Shown here: one piece after another, positions 17,732-25,660 of the stretch
Layout of the letters: every line of letters starts with the position of its first letter
Numbering within the stretch: position 1 is the stretch's first letter
DNA from: an uncultured Blautia sp.
GTDB taxonomy: Bacteria > Bacillota > Clostridia > Lachnospirales > Lachnospiraceae
DNA: 35,408 nucleotides
Assembly: GCA_934394545.1 (NCBI GenBank)
Contig: CAKRRG010000030.1
Span: 1-35,408 of the forward strand
Reading direction: 5' to 3'
Made by a program: the position numbers and the translations under genes
The notes under the pieces: model-generated
What the model saw: only the letters and a program-made list of their open reading frames with translations
What the model was told of the DNA's origin: nothing
Database searches by the model: none

Positions 17732-18736
17732 ATGGAAGAGGAAAAAAAGATATATACAATTGAGGATATAGCCAGAGAACTTGGAGTCAGTAAAACTACA
17801 GTTTCCAGGGCAATTTCCGGAAAAGGAAGAATCGGACAGGCTACAAGGGAAAGAGTTCTTCAATTTATTAAGGAACATGACTATCGTCCAAATGTTATGG
17901 CGAAGGGGCTTGCTCAAAGAAAAACGTATAATCTGGCCTTGCTTTTACCAAAGGATTATATCGCTACAGAGTTTCCGTTTTTTAAGGATTGTATGAATGG
18001 AATCTGTGAAGTTGCGTCTGGTTTTGATTATGATATTATTATTTCTATGATTGAAGAAAATGATCTTTCTCAGCTTAAAAGACTGGAATCCAACAAAAAA
18101 GTAGATGGGATGATCTTAAGCCGTTCGGTGGAGAACTCTCAGGTGCAGAAGTATCTGAAAAGCTGTAATGTGCCATTTGTTGTGATTGGTCCCTGCAAGG
18201 ATGCGGAAATTCCATCCGTAGACAATCAAAATCAGGAAGCCAGTCAGGAAATGACAGGTGTTCTTCTGACAAAGGGAATAAAAAAGTTAGCTCTGTTAGG
18301 CGGGAATGAGTCTTATGGTGTAACCAAAAACAGATACCAGGGATTTATTAGGGCTCATGAGCAACAGGGAATTTCCTTTGATCCGGATATGGTTTATATG
18401 AATACGGATAATCAGTTAAAGGTTACCCAAGCAGTAACAGAGGCCCTGGCACATGGAGTTGAAGGTTTTGTATGCATGGACGATGTGATATGCAATATGT
18501 GCCTTGGAAGTCTGCGAGAGAAGAAGCTTCGCATTCCAATTGATATACGGGTTGCCAGTCTTTATGATAGTATAAATCTGGAATATAACAATCCTCCGGT
18601 CACCAGCGTGCGATTTGATACAGTACGACTGGGACGAATGGCATGTGCGAAACTCTTGCAGTTGTTGGGAGAAAATCCAAGAGAAGAGTTGCTGCCTCTT
18701 AGTTATCAGATTGTTTTACGAGAATCCACACAGTAA
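17732..18736 (+). CDS. LacI family transcriptional regulator of the beta-galactoside locus
   Basis: A 334-residue repressor. The N-terminal LacI helix-turn-helix (YTIEDIARELGVSKTTVSRAISG, in parts, about 8-30) and hinge (about 45-60, YRPNVMAKGLAQ) are followed by a periplasmic-binding-protein-type effector domain (about 65-330) that would bind a sugar. It lies immediately upstream of the sugar transporter operon, whose promoter is flanked by TTGCGCAA-centred sites, so it very likely represses that operon. No such site is seen before its own gene. GGTGGGG precedes ATG 17732. Its stop codon is buried in the terminator hairpin. Confidence 0.92.
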   Translation: MEEEKKIYTIEDIARELGVSKTTVSRAISGKGRIGQATRERVLQFIKEHDYRPNVMAKGLAQRKTYNLALLLPKDYIATEFPFFKDCMNGICEVASGFDYDIIISMIEENDLSQLKRLESNKKVDGMILSRSVENSQVQKYLKSCNVPFVVIGPCKDAEIPSVDNQNQEASQEMTGVLLTKGIKKLALLGGNESYGVTKNRYQGFIRAHEQQGISFDPDMVYMNTDNQLKVTQAVTEALAHGVEGFVCMDDVICNMCLGSLREKKLRIPIDIRVASLYDSINLEYNNPPVTSVRFDTVRLGRMACAKLLQLLGENPREELLPLSYQIVLRESTQ

Positions 18737-18753
18737 AATGTGTGGATTCTTTT
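18722..18753 (+). terminator. Intrinsic terminator overlapping the end of the LacI gene
   Basis: A perfect 10-bp stem, GAATCCACAC (18722-18731) with GTGTGGATTC (18740-18749), loop of eight, then TTTT. The last codons and stop of the LacI gene form the 5' arm and loop, so termination is compact and separates the regulator from the transporter operon. Confidence 0.8.
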
Positions 18754-18761
18754 GCGTGATA

Positions 18762-18838
18762 GGAGCGTGCCCGGCAAAGCTGGGGCACACCAGTCGGTGG
18801 AAGTCCGACTATGGGAATCACCGGTGAGCCACAATGTG
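18762..18838 (+). other. Structured stretch resembling the 5' end of a group II intron
   Basis: GTGCCC pairs with GGGCAC around a short loop (18767-18788). This is followed by AGTCGG..CCGACT around TGGAAGT (18792-18810) and then a TGGGAATCACCGGTGAGCCACA segment. The order GTGCCC-stem, then a stem closing over GTGGAAGTCC, is like domain I at the 5' end of bacterial group II introns (start G-T-G-C). No intron body, reverse transcriptase or 3' end follows, so at most a fragment remains. It could also be an unrelated leader RNA or an orphan repeat. Function is unknown. Confidence 0.35.
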
Positions 18839-18839
18839 A

Positions 18840-18855
18840 ACAAACGATTGCGCAA
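18840..18855 (+). promoter_or_regulatory. Upstream LacI-type operator
   Basis: ACAAACGATTGCGCAA matches the downstream site GCAAACGGTTGCGCAA at 13 or 14 of 16 positions and contains the palindrome TTGCGCAA. It lies about 75 bases upstream of the -35 element, suited to looping with the downstream operator. Confidence 0.6.
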
Positions 18856-18877
18856 ATAAGAGAATATAGAAAAACTA

Positions 18878-18885
18878 TTGTGCAA
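18878..18885 (+). promoter_or_regulatory. Possible third, weaker operator half
   Basis: TTGTGCAA differs by one base from the TTGCGCAA core of the two better operators and lies between the upstream operator and the promoter. The ACAAACG flank is missing, so this may be chance. Confidence 0.25.
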
Positions 18886-18927
18886 TATAGCTTAAAAACA
18901 AACTATAAATTGGATAATAGTATACAA

Positions 18928-18956
18928 TTGACAATATGATAATGATGCCTTATACT
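18928..18956 (+). promoter_or_regulatory. Consensus sigma-A promoter of the beta-galactoside operon
   Basis: TTGACA (18928-18933) and TATACT (18951-18956) are separated by 17 bases. Initiation would be at about 18963, immediately before the downstream operator, giving a leader of about 40 bases with AGGAGG. Confidence 0.82.
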
Positions 18957-18966
18957 AAATACATGA

Positions 18967-18982
18967 GCAAACGGTTGCGCAA
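18967..18982 (+). promoter_or_regulatory. Downstream LacI-type operator at the transcription start
   Basis: GCAAACGGTTGCGCAA is a LacI-family operator shape (GCAA..CG..TTGC). It begins about four bases after the predicted transcription start, where a bound repressor would block RNA polymerase. Confidence 0.72.
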
Positions 18983-19005
18983 TAAAAAATCAGGAGGACG
19001 AAATC

Positions 19006-20271
19006 ATGAAAAAAGTAGTGAAGAAAGTAATCGCACCGGCATTGGCTGTTGCTATGGCAGCATCTTGTACAGTATGTGTAAGCGCTGAGGAGAATGAAAC
19101 GGTTAAATTAACAGTATGGGGTGCAGAAGAAGATCAGGACTTATTAAAAGAACTGACAGACAAATTCCAGGAAACTTATAAAGACCAGACATTTGATATC
19201 CAAATTGGAGTAGAATCTGAGTCTACCGCTAAAGATACTGTTCTTACAGACGTTGAGGCCGCTGCTGATGTATATGCATTTGCAGATGATCAGATTTCAG
19301 ATCTGGTAAAAGCAGGTGCACTTCTGAAGCTGGACGATTATGCAGATGCTCTTCAGCTTGCAGGGAAAACATTAGATGATGTGAAGGCAGCGAACGTAGA
19401 CGGCTCCATTGAAGCGGCTACCGTAGACGGAAGCCTTTACGCATTCCCAAGAGCAGCGGATAACGGATATTTTCTTTATTACGATTCATCCGTACTTACA
19501 GAAGAAGATGTAGCAAGCTGGGATAGTCTTCTTGCAGCTGCGGATAAGGCAGGAAAGAAAGTTGGCATGACACTTGCATCTGGATGGTATAATGCCTCCT
19601 TCTTCTATGGGGCTGGATTTACCACAGGCTTGAACGAGGATGGAACAACCTCTATGGACTGGAATGGAACAAGCGCAGATGGTTATACCGGCGTTGATGT
19701 TGTAAAAGGAATGCTTGATATTACTGGAAACTCTGCATTTATGGCAATTGCAGACGGTGACATCTCTAATCAGCTTGCTTCAGGAAACCTGGTAGCATGT
19801 GTATCAGGCACATGGGATGGAATCACAGCGCAGGACGTTTATGGTGATGGATATGCAGCAACCAAGCTTCCAACCTTTAAAGTTGGTGATGCGCAGGTTC
19901 AGCAGAGTTCCGTAGCAGGTTACAAATTTGTTGGTGTAAACGGATATTCAGAGAATTCCGGATGGGCCGTTCTTCTTGCAGATTATATTTCAAATGAGGA
20001 CTCTCAGCAGGCATTCTTTGATCAGAGAGAAAGTGGTCCTTCTAATAAGAATGTAGCTGCTTCTGATTCTGTTAAAGAGAATGTAGCACTTGGTGCACTT
20101 GCACAGCAGGCTGAATTTGCACAGGCTCAGAAAGTGGGCGGAAAATATTGGGATCCTTCACAGACATTTGGTGAGCTGATCGCACAGGGAACTTTGTCAG
20201 TTGATGACGATGCAGCTATTCAGGAAGCTCTTGATAATCTTGTTGCTGGTGTAACCGCTTCAATAGAGTAA
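19006..20271 (+). CDS. Sugar ABC transporter substrate-binding protein (CUT1, MalE-like)
   Basis: A 421-residue extracellular binding protein of the family 1 (MalE-like) type, which captures an oligosaccharide for the two permeases downstream. The N-terminal signal (MKKVVKKVIAPALAVAMAASC) is followed by KLTVWGAEEDQDLLKELTDKF, the usual first strand and helix, and later YAFPRAADNGYFLYYD. Cys21 in AASC could be a lipid attachment site, but the box lacks Leu at -3 and a second possible cleavage follows VSA, so lipoprotein status is uncertain. Given the co-transcribed GH42 enzyme, the ligand is likely a beta-galacto-oligosaccharide. It has an AGGAGG site and is first in the operon after the LacI-controlled promoter. 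Confidence 0.9.
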   Translation: MKKVVKKVIAPALAVAMAASCTVCVSAEENETVKLTVWGAEEDQDLLKELTDKFQETYKDQTFDIQIGVESESTAKDTVLTDVEAAADVYAFADDQISDLVKAGALLKLDDYADALQLAGKTLDDVKAANVDGSIEAATVDGSLYAFPRAADNGYFLYYDSSVLTEEDVASWDSLLAAADKAGKKVGMTLASGWYNASFFYGAGFTTGLNEDGTTSMDWNGTSADGYTGVDVVKGMLDITGNSAFMAIADGDISNQLASGNLVACVSGTWDGITAQDVYGDGYAATKLPTFKVGDAQVQQSSVAGYKFVGVNGYSENSGWAVLLADYISNEDSQQAFFDQRESGPSNKNVAASDSVKENVALGALAQQAEFAQAQKVGGKYWDPSQTFGELIAQGTLSVDDDAAIQEALDNLVAGVTASIE

Positions 20272-20296
20272 TTAACAGAGTTGAAAAAATAACAGG

Positions 20297-20329
20297 AACG
20301 GCTCATATGCAAATAGCATGTGAGCCGTT
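20297..20329 (+). other. Intra-operon hairpin after the binding protein gene
   Basis: A 14-bp stem (20297-20310 with 20316-20329, one T-G pair) with loop AAATA, but only three T after it. It is too strong to ignore and too poor in T to be a full terminator. Such hairpins after binding protein genes stabilise the upstream message and lower permease expression. Confidence 0.65.
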
Positions 20330-20356
20330 TCAAAACTAAAAATGAGGAGGAGAGAT

Positions 20357-21814
20357 ATGGCAGCACAGGAAAAGAAATCCCTAAAAGCGGTTGGTGGATT
20401 TTTTAATACGATTGGTGAATTTTTTGCTGATTTTGGTACTGCGGTAATAAAAGGAGATGCATTTGTTAAGTTGTCCCTGCTCTGGATGGGAGCTGGATAT
20501 GCAAAACGGAAGCAATATATCAAAGCAATTCTGATGACTCTTTTGGAAATTGGAATTATTTTATTCACTGTAAAATTTGCGCTGCAGTATGTACCGAAAT
20601 TCGGAAGTCTTGGCACTGTGAAAATGGAAAAGGTTTTCAATATGAAGACCATGAAAAGTGAATTCAATGATTATGATAATTCATTTACTATTTTGCTATT
20701 TTCTTTGTTTAGTTTTGTTGTCTGGTTCGCAGCAGCAATTGTCTGGTTCAAGAACGTAGTAAATGCATATGAGCTTCAGAAGCTGTCAGAAGCGGGAAAG
20801 CATATCAATACGTTTAAAGAAGATTTGCGATCTCTTACAGAGGAGAAATTTCATATAACTCTCCTTACGCTTCCGGTTCTTGGCGTTGTGATTTTTACTT
20901 TAATACCGATTCTTTTGTTGATCTTTGTTGCTTTTACCAACTATGATCAGCAGCATATGCCTCCTACGGAGTTGTTTTCCTGGGTTGGACTTAGCAACTT
21001 TGCAAGTTTATTCGGAGGCGGCGGACTGACCTCTACTTTTGGTTATGCGTTTGTCCGTGTTTTGGGCTGGACGCTTGTATGGGCCTTCTTTTCTACATTT
21101 ACTACTTACATCGGAGGTATTTTGCTGTCTATCTTACTGAATAGCAAGAAAACAAGAATGCCTAAAATGTGGCGTACACTCTTTATTGTAACCATTGCAG
21201 TTCCGCAATTTGTTTCTCTTCTTTTGATAAGAAACTTTTTTTCAAACGGAGGAATCGTAAATACTATTTGCAGCAATATTGGACTTACAGGATTTTTAAG
21301 AAGCGTAGGATTGGTTTCGACAAGCTATATTCCGTTCCTTTCAGCACCAGGCTGGGCGCATGTAATGATTATTCTTATTAATATCTGGATTGGTGTTCCT
21401 TATCAGATGTTGATTGCAACAGGTGTTCTTATGAATCTGCCTTCTGATCAGTTGGAAAGTGCAAGAGTAGACGGAGCTACAAATTTCCAGATTTTCCGAA
21501 AGATTACAATGCCGTATTTGCTGTTTGTAACAGGACCGGCGCTTGTAACTGATTTTGTAAAAAATATAAATAATTTTAATGTAATTTATCTTCTGACCCA
21601 GGATGTGTATACGACTACAAATCAGGCAATGGCCAGTTCTCAGGCAAAGGAAGTGGATCTTCTCGTAACATGGCTGTTCCGGTTAACTCAGGATTATTAT
21701 AATTATAAAATGGCATCGGCAATTGGTATTATCGTATTTATCATTTGTGCAGTGTTTACTTTGTTTGCGTTTAACAAAATGATCAAAGGAGATAAGGAGG
21801 GAACATATCAATAA
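20357..21814 (+). CDS. Sugar ABC transporter permease (MalF-like)
   Basis: A 485-residue CUT1 permease. The first ~175 residues hold two extra helices (about 54-77 and 110-137) and a charged loop, as in long MalF proteins. The core has six helices with the EAA loop SARVDGATNFQIFRKITMP that contacts the ATPase. The frame is open from ATG 20342, but AGGAGGAGAG lies between it and ATG 20357, so 20357 is chosen. The stop overlaps the next start (TAATG). No ATPase gene is present, as is common when a shared MsmK/MsmX-type ATPase is encoded elsewhere. Confidence 0.92.
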   Translation: MAAQEKKSLKAVGGFFNTIGEFFADFGTAVIKGDAFVKLSLLWMGAGYAKRKQYIKAILMTLLEIGIILFTVKFALQYVPKFGSLGTVKMEKVFNMKTMKSEFNDYDNSFTILLFSLFSFVVWFAAAIVWFKNVVNAYELQKLSEAGKHINTFKEDLRSLTEEKFHITLLTLPVLGVVIFTLIPILLLIFVAFTNYDQQHMPPTELFSWVGLSNFASLFGGGGLTSTFGYAFVRVLGWTLVWAFFSTFTTYIGGILLSILLNSKKTRMPKMWRTLFIVTIAVPQFVSLLLIRNFFSNGGIVNTICSNIGLTGFLRSVGLVSTSYIPFLSAPGWAHVMIILINIWIGVPYQMLIATGVLMNLPSDQLESARVDGATNFQIFRKITMPYLLFVTGPALVTDFVKNINNFNVIYLLTQDVYTTTNQAMASSQAKEVDLLVTWLFRLTQDYYNYKMASAIGIIVFIICAVFTLFAFNKMIKGDKEGTYQ

Positions 21815-22668
21815 TGAAAAAGATGAAAGACAGCAGAACTTCTTCTATTGTGCTGCATAATCTTTTAATTGCAGTACTGGCGTTTATCTGGTTGATACCG
21901 ATTATCTGGCTTTTATGTACTTCCTTCAGTTCTTATCCGGGAATGAATACAAGTACCTTTTTTCCAAAGGAGTGGAGTGTAACCGCATATGTAAAGCTGT
22001 TCCATCCGGATTCTGTTGCGCAGTTTCCGCAGTGGTTTTGGAATACCTTTATCATTGCTTGCTTCAGCTGTGTGATTTCTACTATGTTTGTACTTATGGT
22101 AGCATATGCAACCTCAGTTATGCGGTTTAAAATGAGAAAGCCGCTTATGAACATGGCAGTTATTCTGAACCTGTTTCCAGGTATGCTGGCTATGATAGCT
22201 GTGTATTTTACTTTGAAATCATTTAATTTAACGAATAGTTATGCTGGTCTAATTATGGTTTATTCTGCATCCTCAGGTTTGGGGTATTTAATTGCAAAGG
22301 GATTTTTCGACACTGTGCCAAGAGCACTTTGCGAAGCGGCACGTATTGATGGCTGTAGTGAGGCGAGGATTTTCTTTCAGATGGTTCTTCCCATGAGCCG
22401 GCCCATTGTTGTATATACCGTGATCAGCAGTTTTTTGGTTCCGTGGATGGATTTTGTATATGCAAAAATGATTTTAAATGCAGGTATTTCTGCGAAATAT
22501 ACAGTTGCCATTGGGCTTTATAAAATGCTGGATAAGAGTTTGATCAATAATTACTTTACACAGTTCTGTGCCGGTGGTGTTTTGGTATCTATTCCGATTT
22601 CTATTTTATTTATGATCATGCAGAAATTTTACGTGGAAGGAATTACAGGTGGTGCTGTAAAAGGTTGA
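21814..22668 (+). CDS. Sugar ABC transporter permease (MalG-like)
   Basis: A 284-residue CUT1 permease with six membrane helices and the EAA loop CEAARIDGCSEARIFFQMVLP. It forms the membrane channel with the MalF-like partner, whose stop codon it overlaps by one base. Length and the closing IMQKFYVEGITGGAVKG are typical of MalG, where GGAVKG marks the C-terminus. Six bases separate it from the TraX-family gene. Confidence 0.93.
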   Translation: MKKMKDSRTSSIVLHNLLIAVLAFIWLIPIIWLLCTSFSSYPGMNTSTFFPKEWSVTAYVKLFHPDSVAQFPQWFWNTFIIACFSCVISTMFVLMVAYATSVMRFKMRKPLMNMAVILNLFPGMLAMIAVYFTLKSFNLTNSYAGLIMVYSASSGLGYLIAKGFFDTVPRALCEAARIDGCSEARIFFQMVLPMSRPIVVYTVISSFLVPWMDFVYAKMILNAGISAKYTVAIGLYKMLDKSLINNYFTQFCAGGVLVSIPISILFMIMQKFYVEGITGGAVKG

Positions 22669-22674
22669 TGTAGT

Positions 22675-23460
22675 ATGCTGGGAAAAAGAGGCGTTGTCTG
22701 GAAAACACCGGACATTACAGCAGATGGCTTGAAAATGTTTGCATGTATTGTCATGCTTATTCGGACGATAGGTATTGTTGTAATTGAAAAAGGGATGATT
22801 CATCTGGAATCCTATACGCAGAGCAGTCTGAATGAGGCAATGGCTCAGGATCCCCATCTTATGATGCTTGCCGGCTTTGGGTCTGTTTTCCAGCTGGCAG
22901 GCGGACTGGCAATTCCGATATTTGCTTTTTTACTTGTAGAAGGTGTAAGAAATACTTCTGATTACAAAAAATATCTTCTGGCAATGCTGGGTACAGCAAT
23001 ACTTAGTGAGATTCCATATGATCTGGCTATGAGCGGCAGGCTCTTGGATTTTTCTGCACAGAACGGAATGTTCACAATGACAATTTGTCTGATTCTCTTG
23101 AAATGTCTGGAATTGACAGAAACGGTTGGAGGGGCTGCAGGTAAGCTTGTACGGCTTCTGGAGATTTTGGCTGCGGTGTTATGGACCAGCCTTTTCAAAT
23201 CAGAGTACGGTTCCTGTATGGTACTTTTAACTGCTGTATTCTATGTGTTTTATAGCAAAAATGTAATGAAAACGATTTTGGGAGGGGCAATCAGTCTGAT
23301 GTACGTTACAGGACCACTGGCCTTTTATGGTTTGTGGTGTTATAACGGGGAAAGGAAAAACCGTATCAATAAGTATATATATTATGCTGTTTATCCGGTC
23401 AGTCTTCTGGTGTTGTTTATATTGGTAAAAGGATTGAATGCTGCCGGTGTGATTGGATAA
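22675..23460 (+). CDS. TraX family membrane protein
   Basis: A 261-residue polytopic membrane protein matching the TraX family (F-pilin acetylase family). Seen are ITADGLKMFACIVMLIRTIG, GGLAIPIFAFLLVEGVRNT, AILSEIPYDLAMSG, NGMFTMTICLILL, KSEYGSCMVLL and the last helix YYAVYPVSLLVLFIL. In many TraX proteins the first motif has Asp-His after Met-Leu-hydrophobic; here it is Arg-Thr, so catalysis by the usual route is doubtful. Co-transcription with the transporter and the beta-galactosidase hints at sugar acetylation or membrane sugar chemistry, which is inference. ATG 22675 has a poor ribosome binding site and follows malG by six bases. Confidence 0.8.
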   Translation: MLGKRGVVWKTPDITADGLKMFACIVMLIRTIGIVVIEKGMIHLESYTQSSLNEAMAQDPHLMMLAGFGSVFQLAGGLAIPIFAFLLVEGVRNTSDYKKYLLAMLGTAILSEIPYDLAMSGRLLDFSAQNGMFTMTICLILLKCLELTETVGGAAGKLVRLLEILAAVLWTSLFKSEYGSCMVLLTAVFYVFYSKNVMKTILGGAISLMYVTGPLAFYGLWCYNGERKNRINKYIYYAVYPVSLLVLFILVKGLNAAGVIG

Positions 23461-23483
23461 AGAGGATTATGAGGAGACAAACT

Positions 23484-25511
23484 ATGGAATTTAAGACAGA
23501 CAAGCTGCTTCACGGCGGCGATTATAATCCTGAGCAATGGTTGAAAAGACCGGATATTTTGGAAAAAGATATAGAAATGCTTAAGGAATCAGGCTGTAAT
23601 GTGGTCAGCCTTGGGATGTTTTCCTGGTCCACATTGGAACCAGAGGAAGGCGTGTTTCAGTTAGAATGGCTTCAGAATGTAATCGACAGGTTATATCAGA
23701 ATGGGATTTCTACTATTTTATCTACGCCATCCGGTGCAAGACCCATTTGGATGGCAGAGAAGTATCCGGAGGTTTTAAGAGTTGATGAGACGAGACATAG
23801 AAATCTTTTCGGATTTCGTCATAATCATTGTTATACATCTCCGGTATATAGAGAAAAAATCCGTATCATGAACAAAAAGCTTGCCAAGGAGGTGGCGAAT
23901 CATCCGGGAGTGATTCTGTGGCATATTTCCAACGAATATGGCGGAGAGTGTCATTGCCCGCTGTGTCAAAAGGCATTTCGTAAATGGCTGAAAGAAAAAT
24001 ATGAGACCATAGAGAATCTGAATGATCGCTGGTGTACTACCTTTTGGAGTCATACGTACCAGAATTTTGATCAGATTGAGAGTCCGTCAAAGATTGGTGA
24101 GACACAGCTGCATGCCCTGAATCTGGATTGGAAACGTTTTGTCACACATCAAACTGCTGATTTTCTTCGCCATGAAATCTGCGCAGTAAGGGAGGGGGGA
24201 AGCCAGCTTCCCACAACAGCAAATCTGATGCATTATTTCGGAGGGCTGGATTACTTTAAGCTTGCGAAGGAAGTTGACGTAGTTTCCTGGGATACTTATC
24301 CTACCTGGCATAAGGAGGCGCTTATTGATACTGCTTACGATAATGGAATGTGTCATGATCTGATCCGTTCATTGAAGAGAGGCCAGCCATTTTTACAGAT
24401 GGAATCCTGTCCTTCTTCTACAAACTGGCAGGGGGTAAGTAAATTAAAAAAACCGGGAATGTTATTTGCACAGTCCATGCAGGCTATTGCCCATGGAAGT
24501 GACAGTTCTTTGTATTTCCAGATCCGTCAGAGTCGTGGTGCTTCCGAGAAATTTCATGGCTCAGTGATCGATCACTATGGCGGTAGTGATACCAGAGTGT
24601 TTAAGGAAGTATCTGAGGTTGGCGAAGCACTGAAAAAATTAAAAGAATTAACCGGAACAATCGTAAATAGTCAGGTGGCAATGATTTATGACTGGGATAG
24701 TCAGTGGGCTATGGAGGATAGCCAGGGACCGCGAAATAAAGGTCTTCATTATCTGGAAACGATGCTGAAATATTACAGAGGTTTCCGTAAACAGGGATTG
24801 AATGTAGATTTGATAGACATGACCTGTAGTCTGGATTCTTATAAGATACTGGCAATGCCAATGGTCTATATGTTTAAGGAAGGTTTTCCTGAAAAGGTAC
24901 GTCGGTTTGTAGAAGCCGGCGGTACGCTGATTACCAGCTGTTGGTCTGGAATTGCAGATGATACAGATCGTTGTTATCTTGGTGGAACTCCGTATGGTCT
25001 TATGGATGTGCTGGGAGTAAGAAGCATGGAAATTGATGGACTTTATGATTGGGAGGAAAATCAGATGATCCCGGTTTCTGACAACAGCCTTGGAATGGAA
25101 AAAACATATACCTGTCAGTATTTATGTGATCTTATAGAGCTTCGTGGAGCGGTTCCTGTGATGAGTTATGGAAGTGATTTTTATCAGGGGTATCCTTGTG
25201 TAACAGCGCACGAATATGGAAAAGGAAAAGCCTGGTATGTAGCTGCCATTGCGCAGAAGGAATTTTATACAGATTTCCTTAAAAGGGTGGTAAAAGAAAG
25301 CGGTGTATCCTGCGGAATCGAGCAAGCAATTCCGGAAGATCTGGAAGTTACGGTAAGAGAAAATGAGACTGAAAAGTATTATATTTATCAGAATTTTGGA
25401 ACAGAATCTGTGAAGGTACCTGTACCGGAGGGAAAATGCACCTGGATTTACGGAAATCCGGAAGGGCAGTTGGACGTTTACGGATTGGCAGTTGTTAAAC
25501 AGAGTAAATAG
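23484..25511 (+). CDS. GH42 beta-galactosidase (intracellular)
   Basis: A 675-residue glycoside hydrolase family 42 enzyme that cleaves terminal beta-galactose with retention. The TIM barrel holds acid/base Glu151 in WHISNEYGG and nucleophile Glu307 in FLQMESCPS. Zinc-site cysteines Cys116, 156, 158 and 161 (NHCYTS, GECHCPLC) are present. The trimerisation (about 395-600) and C-terminal beta domains follow. No signal peptide, so it works in the cytoplasm on sugars brought in by the transporter. The frame is open from ATG 23469, but AGGAG at 23472-23476 serves ATG 23484 (MEFKTDKLLHGGDYNPEQW), which matches the usual family start. It ends the operon. Confidence 0.95.
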   Translation: MEFKTDKLLHGGDYNPEQWLKRPDILEKDIEMLKESGCNVVSLGMFSWSTLEPEEGVFQLEWLQNVIDRLYQNGISTILSTPSGARPIWMAEKYPEVLRVDETRHRNLFGFRHNHCYTSPVYREKIRIMNKKLAKEVANHPGVILWHISNEYGGECHCPLCQKAFRKWLKEKYETIENLNDRWCTTFWSHTYQNFDQIESPSKIGETQLHALNLDWKRFVTHQTADFLRHEICAVREGGSQLPTTANLMHYFGGLDYFKLAKEVDVVSWDTYPTWHKEALIDTAYDNGMCHDLIRSLKRGQPFLQMESCPSSTNWQGVSKLKKPGMLFAQSMQAIAHGSDSSLYFQIRQSRGASEKFHGSVIDHYGGSDTRVFKEVSEVGEALKKLKELTGTIVNSQVAMIYDWDSQWAMEDSQGPRNKGLHYLETMLKYYRGFRKQGLNVDLIDMTCSLDSYKILAMPMVYMFKEGFPEKVRRFVEAGGTLITSCWSGIADDTDRCYLGGTPYGLMDVLGVRSMEIDGLYDWEENQMIPVSDNSLGMEKTYTCQYLCDLIELRGAVPVMSYGSDFYQGYPCVTAHEYGKGKAWYVAAIAQKEFYTDFLKRVVKESGVSCGIEQAIPEDLEVTVRENETEKYYIYQNFGTESVKVPVPEGKCTWIYGNPEGQLDVYGLAVVKQSK

Positions 25512-25552
25512 AAATATAGGAGTCTTTGCAAAATAGATGAGTAATCATTTAT

Positions 25553-25572
25553 GGAGCAGAGGCTCCGTTTTT
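25553..25572 (+). terminator. Short terminator after the GH42 gene
   Basis: GGAGC (25553-25557) pairs with GCTCC (25562-25566) around AGAG, followed by GTTTTTT. The stem is short but the T run is good, and it lies at the expected place for the end of the beta-galactoside operon. Confidence 0.6.
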
Positions 25573-25583
25573 ATGTTCTGAAA

Positions 25584-25617
25584 ATAGAAAACGAACCCCG
25601 AAGAGTCCGTTTTCTAT
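25584..25617 (-). terminator. Terminator of pgi with a UUCG tetraloop
   Basis: Read on the minus strand, ATAGAAAACGGACTC pairs with GGGTTCGTTTTCTAT over 15 bp (with G-T pairs) around TTCG, the very stable C(UUCG)G loop. Only a short T run (TTTC) follows. It lies 44 bases after the pgi stop and opposes transcription from the GH42 operon. Confidence 0.75.
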
Positions 25618-25660
25618 GTGACTAAATTTTACTATAACGGGCGGAAGCTTTGCAAGCTTA

